This document shows, piece after piece, positions 7,744 to 16,601 of a stretch of 48,848 bases of DNA. The translations under genes and the position numbers were made by a program. The first letter of the stretch is position 1; the number at the start of each line of letters is the position of its first letter. Origin of the DNA: CAYQUC01 sp964420605 (GTDB lineage: Bacteria > Pseudomonadota > Gammaproteobacteria > UBA6429 > Thiohalophilaceae); NCBI GenBank assembly GCA_964420605.1, contig CAYQUC010000019.1, positions 1 through 48,848 of the forward strand, read 5' to 3'. Under the pieces are notes generated by a model. That model was not told the DNA's origin. It did no database searches and saw only the letters and a program-made list of their open reading frames with translations.

Positions 7744-9330
7744 ATGACTCTTTCTCCTTCGAAGCTTTTATCTAGTGGCCTATTAAGTTTGGCTTTTCTT
7801 TTTTCAAGTTCTGCCTTTGCAGGCCCAACCCCAGTAGCTAAGATTGACTCTCCTGAACAAGCAATTGTCGGATTAGTCAACTTCATGAATAAATCAGTTG
7901 CCTCAGACGCTGCTGGTAATTTAAGTTATGAATGGGATTTTGGTGATGGCAACCTTATTACCACAATGGATGCTACTAAAGACTACACAAATTCAACTCC
8001 GGGTGAATACACCGTTACGTTAACTGTGTCTGAAGCAGGTGCTACACCGGCATTAACTAATTCAGTAACAAAATACATTACTATTTTGGATGTGAATAGC
8101 ATTTTTGTTGCACCAAAAGCAACGTTTACTATGAGTGCTCCGAAGACAGCAGGTTCAATGCAATATTTAGTTGGAGAGCCCATTACTTTTACTAGCACTA
8201 GTACTGATATTAGAAATGGAACAATTAATAATATTTGGGACTTTGGTGAAGTAGGCAACGTAGCGGCAGCCCGTGGTAATGCACAAGCACCGATACAAAG
8301 TACTCTTGTGGCAGGTGATGGAGCAGGTAATTTAGAGACTATTGTCATACGTAACTTTAGAGCACCAGGTACATTTACAATTACATTGGCTAGTCAAACT
8401 AATTTTACTGCTGATGCGACAATTCAAACAGCAAATGCTTTAACTGGCACTTACCAAAAAACAATTACGGTAATACCAGATCCTAATGCCCCTACACCTG
8501 GATTAAATGAACCAATTGAACAATTGTATGATGAGAATTGTGCGGGTTGTCATGGTAAGGTTGATACCATTAAAGATGCAAATGGTGTCATTATTTCATA
8601 TCAAAATACTATCATTAATGGCGAACATTCCATGTTGGCTGCTAGAGGACCTGGTGCACCAACGCCGCCAGTTCAAGTAACTGCAATGTTGATTGAAGGT
8701 TCTTATCAAAACACATTAATGCAAGGCGTTCGAGTCTTAAATCTTGCTGAACGCGAAGCGATGGCTATTTATCTTGCAGGTCTTTCTGTAAGAGTTTCTG
8801 CGAATGGTGCTGAGCTTTACCGTGCTCAATGTTCTCGTTGTCACGGTACCGGAACTGGTGGTTATGCCATGAATGTTCTGGACACAACGGCTGCAAAAAT
8901 TGAAAGAGGCATACTTACTGTTCTAGAAATGAAGACATTACCGACTACTACGGATGAAATGAAATTAATTGTTGCATTTTTATCAACAACACCAACGCCT
9001 GGTGGAGCACCGCTCTTAAAACCAACAACCGGAAATGGTTTGTATTTGATGTACTGCAGTTATTGTCATGGAAATGACGGAATTGGCGGTCCATTTGTTG
9101 ATGATTCAATAGCAAATAATGGTACTTCAGCAACAATTATTTTGAAAGAAATTGAAAAAGGTTATCAGCAGCTTCTAAATAGCAACTTTACGAAGAACAA
9201 AAATAAAATGGGTAAATTTAAATTATTGCTTAACGATAAATTTTTACTAATAAGTGATATTGAAATGATAGCAATCGCTTTGTCAAAGCTGAATGGTAAT
9301 ACTCCAGCTGCAGGTGAAAATGATGATTAA
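7744..9330 (+). CDS. secreted PKD-domain triheme c-type cytochrome
   Basis: The start is ATG 7744, which follows AAGGA and begins a clear Sec signal peptide ending AFA-G (about 25); the upstream ATG at 7714 lacks both. The 528-residue product has two PKD/Ig-like domains. The first is at about 28-115 with the hallmark YEWDFGDG, the second at about 125-245 with NNIWDFGE. Three cytochrome c domains follow, with heme motifs CAGCH at 266-270, CSRCH at 363-367 and CSYCH at 438-442. Such proteins act in the periplasm or at the surface in electron transfer. The PKD domains suggest binding to another protein, a polysaccharide or the cell surface. It is followed 26 bases later by a monoheme lipoprotein, probably its operon partner. 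The electron donor and acceptor cannot be told from sequence. Confidence 0.85.
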   Translation: MTLSPSKLLSSGLLSLAFLFSSSAFAGPTPVAKIDSPEQAIVGLVNFMNKSVASDAAGNLSYEWDFGDGNLITTMDATKDYTNSTPGEYTVTLTVSEAGATPALTNSVTKYITILDVNSIFVAPKATFTMSAPKTAGSMQYLVGEPITFTSTSTDIRNGTINNIWDFGEVGNVAAARGNAQAPIQSTLVAGDGAGNLETIVIRNFRAPGTFTITLASQTNFTADATIQTANALTGTYQKTITVIPDPNAPTPGLNEPIEQLYDENCAGCHGKVDTIKDANGVIISYQNTIINGEHSMLAARGPGAPTPPVQVTAMLIEGSYQNTLMQGVRVLNLAEREAMAIYLAGLSVRVSANGAELYRAQCSRCHGTGTGGYAMNVLDTTAAKIERGILTVLEMKTLPTTTDEMKLIVAFLSTTPTPGGAPLLKPTTGNGLYLMYCSYCHGNDGIGGPFVDDSIANNGTSATIILKEIEKGYQQLLNSNFTKNKNKMGKFKLLLNDKFLLISDIEMIAIALSKLNGNTPAAGENDD

Positions 9331-9356
9331 TCCAAATAAAATTGTGAAGGAATACG

Positions 9357-10076
9357 GTGAATAAAATGAATAAAACATTAAAAATAGCGTTAATAGCAAT
9401 TGGAACTTTATCATTATTTGCATGTGATGGAGGTACGACTAGTAAGTCAAACAATTCGACTGGTATAGTGACAGATCCAAACCAAAATCCAGGCGGATCA
9501 GGTCAGGGCCCAGTGGATACTGTTAAGACATACAAGATTACTGTTGATGCAACAGGAATTAAAAGCGCAGGTAATACTGACCAATTAGTTGTAGATTATA
9601 ATGGTGAAGCGTTAAATTTTACAACGGCTGGACAAAAGACGTTTACTGCTACAGTTGAAAAAGATAAAGGTTATACGGTTACGGTGACGAGTAGCCCTGC
9701 ATTGCAAACGTGTTTAATTACCAATAACGGCACAGTTCAAACAGTAACAGCTGATACTATTGTTAGTGTTGCTTGTACTGACAAACCAGTGATTGTGATT
9801 GGTAATGCGATAACGGGCGAATCATATTACATGAGTGAATGTGCAGTTTGTCATCGTTCTGGTATTGATGATAAATCTGTAGCATATGGAAGCAGTGATT
9901 TAGCTGAAAATTATCAGCTTGCACGTGACTCGACACCGAGTACAACTAACATTAAGATTGATATGCATTCTATCGGTCCGGTGTTAAATCTTATGGGGCG
10001 TTTTACAGCAATACCAACTGACAGAGTTGCTGATTTGGAAGCCTATTTAGGTGGGGTTACATTAGTCGTTAAATAA
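9357..10076 (+). CDS. monoheme c-type cytochrome lipoprotein
   Basis: GTG 9357 is the chosen start, because AAGGA at 9347-9351 is 5 bases away; the in-frame ATG 9366 is too far. The 239-residue product has a lipoprotein signal with lipobox SLFAC (Cys23) and a Ser/Asn/Gly linker. A beta-rich domain covers about 60-140, with two Cys that could form a disulfide (about 122 and 142). A C-terminal cytochrome domain carries CAVCH at 162-166. A downstream Met (LNLMGRF, about 215) could be the sixth heme ligand. It lies 26 bases after the triheme PKD cytochrome and ends at a strong terminator, so the two form an operon, likely a membrane-anchored electron-transfer pair. Confidence 0.8.
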   Translation: MNKMNKTLKIALIAIGTLSLFACDGGTTSKSNNSTGIVTDPNQNPGGSGQGPVDTVKTYKITVDATGIKSAGNTDQLVVDYNGEALNFTTAGQKTFTATVEKDKGYTVTVTSSPALQTCLITNNGTVQTVTADTIVSVACTDKPVIVIGNAITGESYYMSECAVCHRSGIDDKSVAYGSSDLAENYQLARDSTPSTTNIKIDMHSIGPVLNLMGRFTAIPTDRVADLEAYLGGVTLVVK

Positions 10077-10106
10077 CTGTTCCTTAGTTTTTGATTTTAT
10101 ACAGTT

Positions 10107-10138
10107 AAAAAATACCTGGTTCATCCAGGTATTTTTTT
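10107..10138. terminator. bidirectional rho-independent terminator
   Basis: A stem TACCTGG/CCAGGTA (10113-10119 and 10125-10131) with loop TTCAT is flanked by six A on the left and seven T on the right. It serves both the cytochrome operon and the convergent gene ending at 10163. Confidence 0.9.
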
Positions 10139-10162
10139 GTTTAAAATTTATAAAATTAGATT

Positions 10163-10921
10163 TTAACTAGACAATTCCTGTAACAATTTCACTTCTAATC
10201 CAGCTTCATTAGCTATTGTTAAAGCCCGTTGTAATCGTACGGGGGCAGAACGACCCATACAGTTATGTTCTAAATCACCCTTAATTGCATTCACCATTGC
10301 TGCAATTAATAACTCACGATCAAACGTTGTTTTCGTTAGGTATTCTTGAATATCCATAACTTCGCCGGCAACCTCACGCGCAAAATCTTGATGCTGGTTC
10401 CATAAACTATCCACCGTGCCGCCGACGCGTAAACCTGCGATATTCGTGGTTAGGATATAAACATTTTTAATCACCAATTCAAATAACAATTCCTGTTCAT
10501 TTTTTACGATATGGCAAGGAATCGTTAGGCTATTTAATGCGGCCTGTAATATTGATGCCTGTGGTCCAAAACACGGTGATGATATTAATACTTTAAAGTC
10601 TTGGCCGGGTTTTTTCTCGAACCAAACTGAAATGACGGTTGGATTTTTAATATCATGAGTGTGCCAGTCGCGCGGTAACAATTCATTTTGTAACAGGCCC
10701 AGTTTTGAGAGCCATGTTATAGGAATCTCTTTTAATACGCTTTGAAGATCACTTTCTCCAACAGAGAGCAACACTAAGGCGGGATCCGGGTTAGAGCTTG
10801 CGAGCTGTTGTAAATTAGTATCGCGCAAAGCCGGAATGACTGTGTAGCCGGTTTTTAAAAAGCCTCGAGCAAATACACTGCCCATTTCACCGATGCCGAT
10901 GAGGATGATTGTTTTTTGCAT
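10163..10921 (-). CDS. NAD(P)-binding Rossmann protein, ketopantoate reductase-like
   Basis: The 252-residue product begins with a Rossmann nucleotide-binding fold: the strand TIILIGIGEMG has the GxGxxG pattern at 9-14, followed by a helix and the next strand TVIPALR. The C-terminal half is helical, with conserved-looking NVYILTTNIAGL (about 153-164). The pattern resembles ketopantoate reductase/6-phosphogluconate dehydrogenase-like proteins, but at 252 residues it is shorter than PanE (about 300) and the middle domain is poorly conserved. The substrate is unknown and a true PanE is not claimed. It lies 77 bases downstream of the cobalamin adenosyltransferase gene on the same strand and may share its transcript. 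Confidence 0.65.
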   Translation of the reverse strand: MQKTIILIGIGEMGSVFARGFLKTGYTVIPALRDTNLQQLASSNPDPALVLLSVGESDLQSVLKEIPITWLSKLGLLQNELLPRDWHTHDIKNPTVISVWFEKKPGQDFKVLISSPCFGPQASILQAALNSLTIPCHIVKNEQELLFELVIKNVYILTTNIAGLRVGGTVDSLWNQHQDFAREVAGEVMDIQEYLTKTTFDRELLIAAMVNAIKGDLEHNCMGRSAPVRLQRALTIANEAGLEVKLLQELSS

Positions 10922-10998
10922 TGTTAGTACTATGCCTATTTTAGTTTTTAATTTTCGTGATAATTCTGAGACAGCAGCATACTCTTTATACTTATAAA

Positions 10999-11550
10999 TT
11001 ACTTTCCATTATGAGCTTGCCACAATACCTCTTGCCCATTTTCATATCGTGCGAGTGTTCTTGCTAACACAAAGAGCAAGTCCGACAAACGGTTAACATA
11101 CGCGCGAAGGGCGGGACTAATTTGTTCAGTTCTTGCAACGCGCACGATGATACGTTCGGCTCGGCGGCAAACGGTTCTGGCTAAATGGCAACAGCTTGTG
11201 GCTTTACCGCCGGCGGGTAGAATAAACTCTTTTAATGCTGGCAGTTGTTCATTGAGATTGTCTAAATCAGATTCTAATTGGGTAACGTGTTCATCGGTAA
11301 TGACACTATGGCCTGGGATGCAAAGCTCGCCACCCAAGTCAAATAGTTCATGTTGCAAGCGAGACAGTAACGTGCAGATGGTATCTGGAATTTCGTGTGA
11401 TACTATCATGCCTATTATGCTATTTAATTCATCAATGGTGCCAAAGGCTTCAACACGATCATTATCTTTAGCGACACGACTGCCATCACCTAAACCGGTT
11501 GTGCCATCATCACCTGTACGAGTATAAATTTTTGAAAGCCGATTACCCAT
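10999..11550 (-). CDS. cob(I)yrinic acid a,c-diamide adenosyltransferase, PduO type
   Basis: This enzyme transfers the adenosyl group of ATP to cobalt(I) corrinoid, giving coenzyme B12. The 183-residue product carries the PduO-family signatures. The N-terminal ATP-binding segment is IYTRTGDDGTTGLGDG (8-23), the central box is VEAFGTIDELNS, the Arg-rich helix is CRRAERIIVR, and the C-terminal box is YVNRLSDLLFVLAR. All key residues look present and length is normal. No other cobalamin genes are nearby, so it probably serves salvage of imported corrinoid. No strong Shine-Dalgarno is seen. Confidence 0.93.
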   Translation of the reverse strand: MGNRLSKIYTRTGDDGTTGLGDGSRVAKDNDRVEAFGTIDELNSIIGMIVSHEIPDTICTLLSRLQHELFDLGGELCIPGHSVITDEHVTQLESDLDNLNEQLPALKEFILPAGGKATSCCHLARTVCRRAERIIVRVARTEQISPALRAYVNRLSDLLFVLARTLARYENGQEVLWQAHNGK

Positions 11551-11918
11551 GTTTATTTGCTCTAAAGTTTATTATATTTCGTTATTATTTGTATGTTAAT
11601 TAGTACTTACTTGTCATGTTTGCGTTATGATAAATGAAACCTAAACATTTTTTCAGATCAATACAAATGCAGCATGGCATTCTATAATAAAAGTTAGTAA
11701 TGACTAACTATTTTAAATTTAAAGTACTGATTTACTGCATTTTATTATGTCAATTTTAATGCATCTGCACAAAAAAATTGGGTTATCAGTTTTAAATATG
11801 AAATTGATTAAATATTATTCATTTTAGGCCGATGTTATAGTTACGAAATGTGCTCAAACTACGCCTAAGCTGTTTCAGATTTTTAATAAATTGTTAAATT
11901 ATCGAACGATACAAATTA
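11551..11918. other. intergenic region between divergent genes
   Basis: No gene is visible in 368 bases. An inverted repeat AGTTAGT-AATG-ACTAACT (11692-11709) could be an operator for one of the divergent genes. Promoters for both directions must lie here, but none stands out in the AT-rich background. Confidence 0.4.
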
Positions 11919-12602
11919 ATGCAACGTATATTAATCTTAAATTCCAAAGGAGGTTGTGGTAAAACTACGATTACAACCAACCTAGCGAGTTATTATGCCA
12001 ATGAAGGTTATAGTACGACGTTAATGGATTATGATCCTCAAGGTTCAAGTATGCAGTGGTTAAGCCAACGTTCGTTAGAAAAAGCACCAATTCACGGTGT
12101 GATCGCACATGCTCATACCTCCATGGGACAAACCAGTGCGTTTCAAAATAGAGTGCCGCACGGAACTGAAAAAGTAATTCTTGATACACCAGCAGCAATT
12201 ACCGGTGAGCAACTCAAAAAGTTAGTGATGCAAGCCGATGTTTTGATTATTCCAGTATTACCATCACCTATCGATATTCATGCTGTCTCGCGTTTTATTC
12301 AAGAATTATTATTAGGTGCAAAAATACGACAACGCAATGTTCGTGTTTGTATTGTTGCTAATAGGGTAAAACGCCAAACCAGTGTTTACAAATCATTAAA
12401 ACGGTTTTTAAACACGCTAGACATGCCATTTTTAACGGAACTGCGTGACTCACAAAATTATGTTCATGCTGCTGAACGCGGTTTAGGTATTTATGAGATG
12501 TGGGATAGCCGAGTAACAAAGGACAAAGATGAATGGCAACCCATGCTCGATTGGTTAGATTTGGATTCTAACGCAACGACTAGTTCAACCAACATCACTT
12601 AA
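11919..12602 (+). CDS. orphan ParA/MinD-family ATPase
   Basis: The 227-residue product is a P-loop ATPase of the ParA type. It has the deviant Walker A KGGCGKTT at 10-17, with the signature Lys10, then the DYDPQGSS box (about 38-45) and the ILDTPA Walker B-like segment (about 88-93). These proteins form ATP-dependent dimers that bind DNA and position cargo such as chromosomes, plasmids or protein clusters. No parB gene or parS-like repeat lies nearby, so the cargo is unknown. There is no clear Shine-Dalgarno before the ATG. It converges with the HAD gene, with only 11 bases between the stops. Confidence 0.85.
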   Translation: MQRILILNSKGGCGKTTITTNLASYYANEGYSTTLMDYDPQGSSMQWLSQRSLEKAPIHGVIAHAHTSMGQTSAFQNRVPHGTEKVILDTPAAITGEQLKKLVMQADVLIIPVLPSPIDIHAVSRFIQELLLGAKIRQRNVRVCIVANRVKRQTSVYKSLKRFLNTLDMPFLTELRDSQNYVHAAERGLGIYEMWDSRVTKDKDEWQPMLDWLDLDSNATTSSTNIT

Positions 12603-12613
12603 TCAACAATTAT

Positions 12614-13267
12614 TCAGCGCAAGCTTATTATTGGCCATTGGCGATCGCTCGCGAGTTGTTGTAATTTTTCGTCAGGATCAACCGCGACTGGATTAGTTAC
12701 TTGTTCTAGAAGTGGTAAGTCATTAATAGAATCAGAATAGAACCAACTGTCTTTTAAATCAAAATCATTATCCTGTAACCAATTATTGAGTCGAGTGACT
12801 TTACCTTCTTGAAAACACGGTATGCCCGAGAGTTTACCGGTAAATTGACCGTTGATCATTTCAGGATCAGTTGCAATCAGCGCGTCGACTTCAAGTAATG
12901 TTGAAATTGGCTCGGTAATAAAACGATTGGTTGCGGTGATAATTAAAATATAATCACCTTGTTTTTTGTGTTTCTGAATGAGTTGTTTTGCTTTGGAAGT
13001 GATTATCGGTAGTATTTTTTCTACCATGTATATTTTGTGGATTTTGTCGAGTTGCTGTATGGTATTGGCGGCAAGTGGTTTTAGACTGAATTCCTGAAAT
13101 TCATAAATATCCAAGGTACCATTTTTATATTGCTCGTAAAATTGCTGATTTTTCGTCTGATAATCAATTTTATCGACTAATCCTTGTTCCGATAAGAAGA
13201 TGCCCCACAAATAATCGCTATCTCCTGCTAAAAGTGTGTTATCTAGGTCGAAAATGGCTAAATTCAC
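12614..13267 (-). CDS. HAD-superfamily phosphatase, subfamily IB (SerB-like)
   Basis: The 217-residue product has all HAD motifs. Motif I is FDLDNTLL, with Asp7 as nucleophile and Asp9 as acid/base; motif II is the Thr in IITATNR; motif III is a downstream Lys in EGKVTRL; and motif IV is YSDSINDLPLL. The helical cap between motifs I and II is of the SerB-like (IB) type. In Pseudomonas-type genomes a homologous HAD phosphatase sits next to rppH and ptsP, and here the same three genes are neighbours, with this one divergent. The substrate is a small phosphomonoester; phosphoserine or histidinol-phosphate-like activities are possible. Confidence 0.85.
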   Translation of the reverse strand: MNLAIFDLDNTLLAGDSDYLWGIFLSEQGLVDKIDYQTKNQQFYEQYKNGTLDIYEFQEFSLKPLAANTIQQLDKIHKIYMVEKILPIITSKAKQLIQKHKKQGDYILIITATNRFITEPISTLLEVDALIATDPEMINGQFTGKLSGIPCFQEGKVTRLNNWLQDNDFDLKDSWFYSDSINDLPLLEQVTNPVAVDPDEKLQQLASDRQWPIISLR

Positions 13268-13441
13268 GTTAATTCCTGCTATTGTTTAAAAAAATGTGGT
13301 TATTATGAATAATTCGCTCTTATGAGCAATTTTAATTATATCGTGTAACTTATTATTTAATCAGCATTTTATTGACAGAGTTACTAAAATAATAGTGTTA
13401 AATTTTTGTAATAATCGCCTACTAAGCGTACTATAAGCGAC

Positions 13442-13984
13442 ATGAGTCACAAAACACAGATAATTGATAAGCAAGGTTACCGACATAATGTGGGGATAAT
13501 TTTGTGCAATCAGAAAGATCAATTATTGTGGGCTCGACGAGTTGGAGAGAATGCGTGGCAGTTTCCACAGGGTGGAGTTCATGCCAATGAGAGTATTGAA
13601 ACAGCCATGTTTCGCGAACTTGATGAAGAAATTGGTTTATCATCTAACGATGTAGAAATCATCGGCTCGACCAATGATTGGTTGCATTATGAGCTTCCAA
13701 AGCACTATGTTGATCATGCTCGTAAACCGGTCTGTATTGGACAAAAACAAATTTGGTTTATGTTACGTTTAATCGCAGATGAAAAAAAACTCTGTTTAAC
13801 TAAATCAAAAAAACCAGAGTTTGATGGCTGGTGTTGGATTAATTACTGGGACCCGGTCAGCCAGGTCGTGTCGTTCAAACAAGACGTATACCAACTTGCG
13901 TTAGAAGAACTTGAATCATCTTTATACCATGGTCGAAATTCACTCCGAAGCTCGATGAATGGTGTCGCAGCATCGAATGAGTGA
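13442..13984 (+). CDS. rppH: RNA pyrophosphohydrolase
   Basis: RppH removes pyrophosphate from the 5' end of mRNA and so starts RNase E-dependent decay. The 180-residue Nudix protein shows the RppH start (IDKQGYRHNVGIIL), the WARR and WQFPQGG segments, and a full Nudix box from GG at 43-44 through RELDEEIGL at 58-66. Length is normal. No clear Shine-Dalgarno precedes the ATG, but no better start exists. Next is ptsP, 228 bases downstream, an order conserved in many gammaproteobacteria. Confidence 0.95.
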   Translation: MSHKTQIIDKQGYRHNVGIILCNQKDQLLWARRVGENAWQFPQGGVHANESIETAMFRELDEEIGLSSNDVEIIGSTNDWLHYELPKHYVDHARKPVCIGQKQIWFMLRLIADEKKLCLTKSKKPEFDGWCWINYWDPVSQVVSFKQDVYQLALEELESSLYHGRNSLRSSMNGVAASNE

Positions 13985-14212
13985 TATTTTCTACCGTTTT
14001 TCAATTTTTTTCAATTATAGTTGTTACTAAAACAGAGTCGTGTTATTAAAGTCTCGTTCTAATAACCGTGTTTAGAAATAACTAATTACTTTGTGATACA
14101 AAGTACATAATAAAAAAATTAGATCTATCGAATCTAATCAACAATAATTCGACTTATTTTTATACAAGTTGAATACATTTAATAAAAATATTAATTCAGA
14201 GCAAGTACCAGA

Positions 14213-16480
14213 ATGTTAGACACATTACGTCGTATAGTTACCGAAGTTAGTTCGGCACCTAATCTTGATGAGGCGCTTTATATTATTGTGCATCGTATTA
14301 AGCAAGCAATGGCAGCCGAAGCTTGTTCCGTATTTTTAACCGACCTAATTCAGAACGAACACGTATTAATGGCGACAGAAGGTTTAAAACCTGAATCAGT
14401 GTTAATGGTTCGAGTTGGATTTGGTCGAGGCTTAGTGAGTCTTGTTGCAAAACGTGCTGAACCATTGAATATTGAGAATGCTAAAATCCATCCAGAGTAT
14501 TGTTATTTTGAAGAATCTGGTGAAGATGAATTTAATGGCTTTTTAGGCGTGCCCATTATTCATCATCGGAAAGTGCTCGGTGTCATTGTTGTACAACAAC
14601 ACGAAATTAAAAAATTTGATGAATCTAATGTCACCTTGCTCGTGACTATTGCGGCACAACTAGCCGGTGCGATAGCACATGCAGAAGTTAGTGGCGACGT
14701 AACTAGCTTTCAAGTTTTAAAAAGTATTGACTCTCGTCCGTTAAATGGCTTACCCGGTGCAAGTGGCGTGGCGCTTGGTACTGCTGTAGTAATGTTTAAT
14801 ACAACTGACATAATGAAAATTCCAGACAGGCCAGTAGAAAACCCAGAAGAAGATATAGAGTTATTTTTATCGGCTGTCAATAAAGTGAAACAGGATATAA
14901 CCAACCTGTCAAAACGATTAGAGCATGTTATTCCAGCGGAAGATCGAGCATTGTTTGATGCTTACAATATGATGTTAAGCAGTGATACTATGATTGATGC
15001 AACAATCGATAGAATCAGAAACGGTAACTGGGTAGAAGGAGCATGGCGTGAAACGATTGAAGAACACGTTAATACCTTTAATGAAATGGAAGATTCTTAT
15101 TTACGTGAGCGAGCCGACGATGTTCGTGATTTAGGTTTGCGTGTGTTAAACCACATCATGGATGAGAATATTGAAAATAAAGAAATTCCTGATAATGCAA
15201 TTTTAGTTGGTGATACAATTTCAGCGTCGATGTTGACTGAAATCCCAATAGAAAAATTAATTGGCGTAATTTCTGCAACAGGTTCACTAACATCGCATGT
15301 TGCTATACTTGCGCGCGCAATGAATATTCCCGCAGTCATGGGGGTTGTCGATTTACCAATTTCGTTAGTTGATAGAGTTAGAACCATTGTTGATGGTTAT
15401 AATGGCCGAGTTTATTTTTCGCCATCCAGTTCAGTCGAAACAGAATACCTACAATTAGCCAATGAAGAACAAGAGCTCTCTAAAGAACTTCAGGAACTAA
15501 GTGGGCTTCCTGCTGAAACACAAGATGGTGTTCGAATTCATTTATATGCTAATTCAGGCCTCACTGCCGATATTCAGCCTATGATAAATTCGGGGGCTGA
15601 AGGAATTGGTTTATACCGAACTGAATTTCCGTTTATGGTACGTACCAGTTTTCCGGGTGAAGAAGAACAAAAAGATATTTACCAACGGGTATTAGCACCA
15701 TTTGCTCCTAAACCCGTCACATTACGAACACTTGATATCGGTGGTGATAAATCATTGCCGTATTTTCCCATCAAAGAAGAAAATCCTTTTTTGGGGTGGC
15801 GTGGTATACGTGTTACGCTTGATCATCCTGATATATTTTTGGTTCAAGTACGCGCGATGTTACGTGCGAGTGTTGGATTAGATAATCTTAATATTTTATT
15901 ACCGATGATTAGTAATTTACATGAACTCGATGAAGCAAAAACATTAATCAATCAGGCCTATGAAGAAGTTTTGGAAGAAGGAGAGTCGATTATAAAACCT
16001 AAGATTGGTGCAATGATTGAAGTCCCATCTGCCATTTTTCAAGCAGCGGAATTTGCAAAAAGAGTCGATTTTTTATCCATTGGAACCAATGATTTAACGC
16101 AGTATATTTTAGCAATCGATCGTAATAATCCGAATGTTGCTGATTTATATGATCCCTTTCATCCTTCGGTGTTAATGGCGTTATTACAAATTGTCGATGC
16201 AGCCCGATCAACAAATACCCCCGTGAGTGTTTGCGGTGAGCTTGCAGGCGATCCATTGGCAACATTAATCCTACTTGGGATGGAAATGGACAGCTTGAGT
16301 ATGAGCTCAGCGAGTTTATTACGGGTTAAATGGGTTATCCGTAACTTTACATTGCTACAAGCCAAGAAAATATTACACGAAGCATTACAATTGCATGAAG
16401 CCAAAGAAATTCGAGAGTACTTAAAAAATATATTAATTGGTTCGGGTCTTGGTGGCTTGTTACGTGCGGGCAAATCATAA
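14213..16480 (+). CDS. ptsP: phosphoenolpyruvate-protein phosphotransferase PtsP (enzyme I-Ntr)
   Basis: This is the first enzyme of the nitrogen phosphotransferase system. It takes phosphate from PEP and passes it to NPr, which regulates nitrogen, potassium and stress responses. The 755 residues comprise a GAF sensor domain (about 15-160), the enzyme I N-terminal domain, a swiveling domain with the phosphorylated His362 in TGSLTSHVAILAR, and a C-terminal PEP-binding barrel. The barrel has LYRTEFPF, the IGTNDLTQY active-site segment and Cys674 in SVCGELAGDP. All catalytic residues are present. NPr and EIIA-Ntr genes are not in the window. A weak inverted repeat at 16482-16504 (TTCCCAT/ATGGGAA) follows the stop. 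Confidence 0.95.
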   Translation: MLDTLRRIVTEVSSAPNLDEALYIIVHRIKQAMAAEACSVFLTDLIQNEHVLMATEGLKPESVLMVRVGFGRGLVSLVAKRAEPLNIENAKIHPEYCYFEESGEDEFNGFLGVPIIHHRKVLGVIVVQQHEIKKFDESNVTLLVTIAAQLAGAIAHAEVSGDVTSFQVLKSIDSRPLNGLPGASGVALGTAVVMFNTTDIMKIPDRPVENPEEDIELFLSAVNKVKQDITNLSKRLEHVIPAEDRALFDAYNMMLSSDTMIDATIDRIRNGNWVEGAWRETIEEHVNTFNEMEDSYLRERADDVRDLGLRVLNHIMDENIENKEIPDNAILVGDTISASMLTEIPIEKLIGVISATGSLTSHVAILARAMNIPAVMGVVDLPISLVDRVRTIVDGYNGRVYFSPSSSVETEYLQLANEEQELSKELQELSGLPAETQDGVRIHLYANSGLTADIQPMINSGAEGIGLYRTEFPFMVRTSFPGEEEQKDIYQRVLAPFAPKPVTLRTLDIGGDKSLPYFPIKEENPFLGWRGIRVTLDHPDIFLVQVRAMLRASVGLDNLNILLPMISNLHELDEAKTLINQAYEEVLEEGESIIKPKIGAMIEVPSAIFQAAEFAKRVDFLSIGTNDLTQYILAIDRNNPNVADLYDPFHPSVLMALLQIVDAARSTNTPVSVCGELAGDPLATLILLGMEMDSLSMSSASLLRVKWVIRNFTLLQAKKILHEALQLHEAKEIREYLKNILIGSGLGGLLRAGKS

Positions 16481-16601
16481 ATTCCCATATAATATTAATG
16501 GGAAGCAATCCACACTAAATTTATACTTAAAGTTCAACTTATATATTATTCATCATCTATAATTTTATGAACAGAAATGAATCTGGACATACAGTATTTT
16601 G

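Noticed and set aside
8948..9136. Minus-strand frames inside the cytochrome genes (also 7983-8348, 9230-9454, 9763-9945)
   Set aside because: They are mirror frames of real genes with no start signals or recognisable domains.
11147..11527. 126-residue plus-strand frame opposite the cobalamin adenosyltransferase gene
   Set aside because: The minus-strand protein is complete and matches a known family, so this is a shadow.
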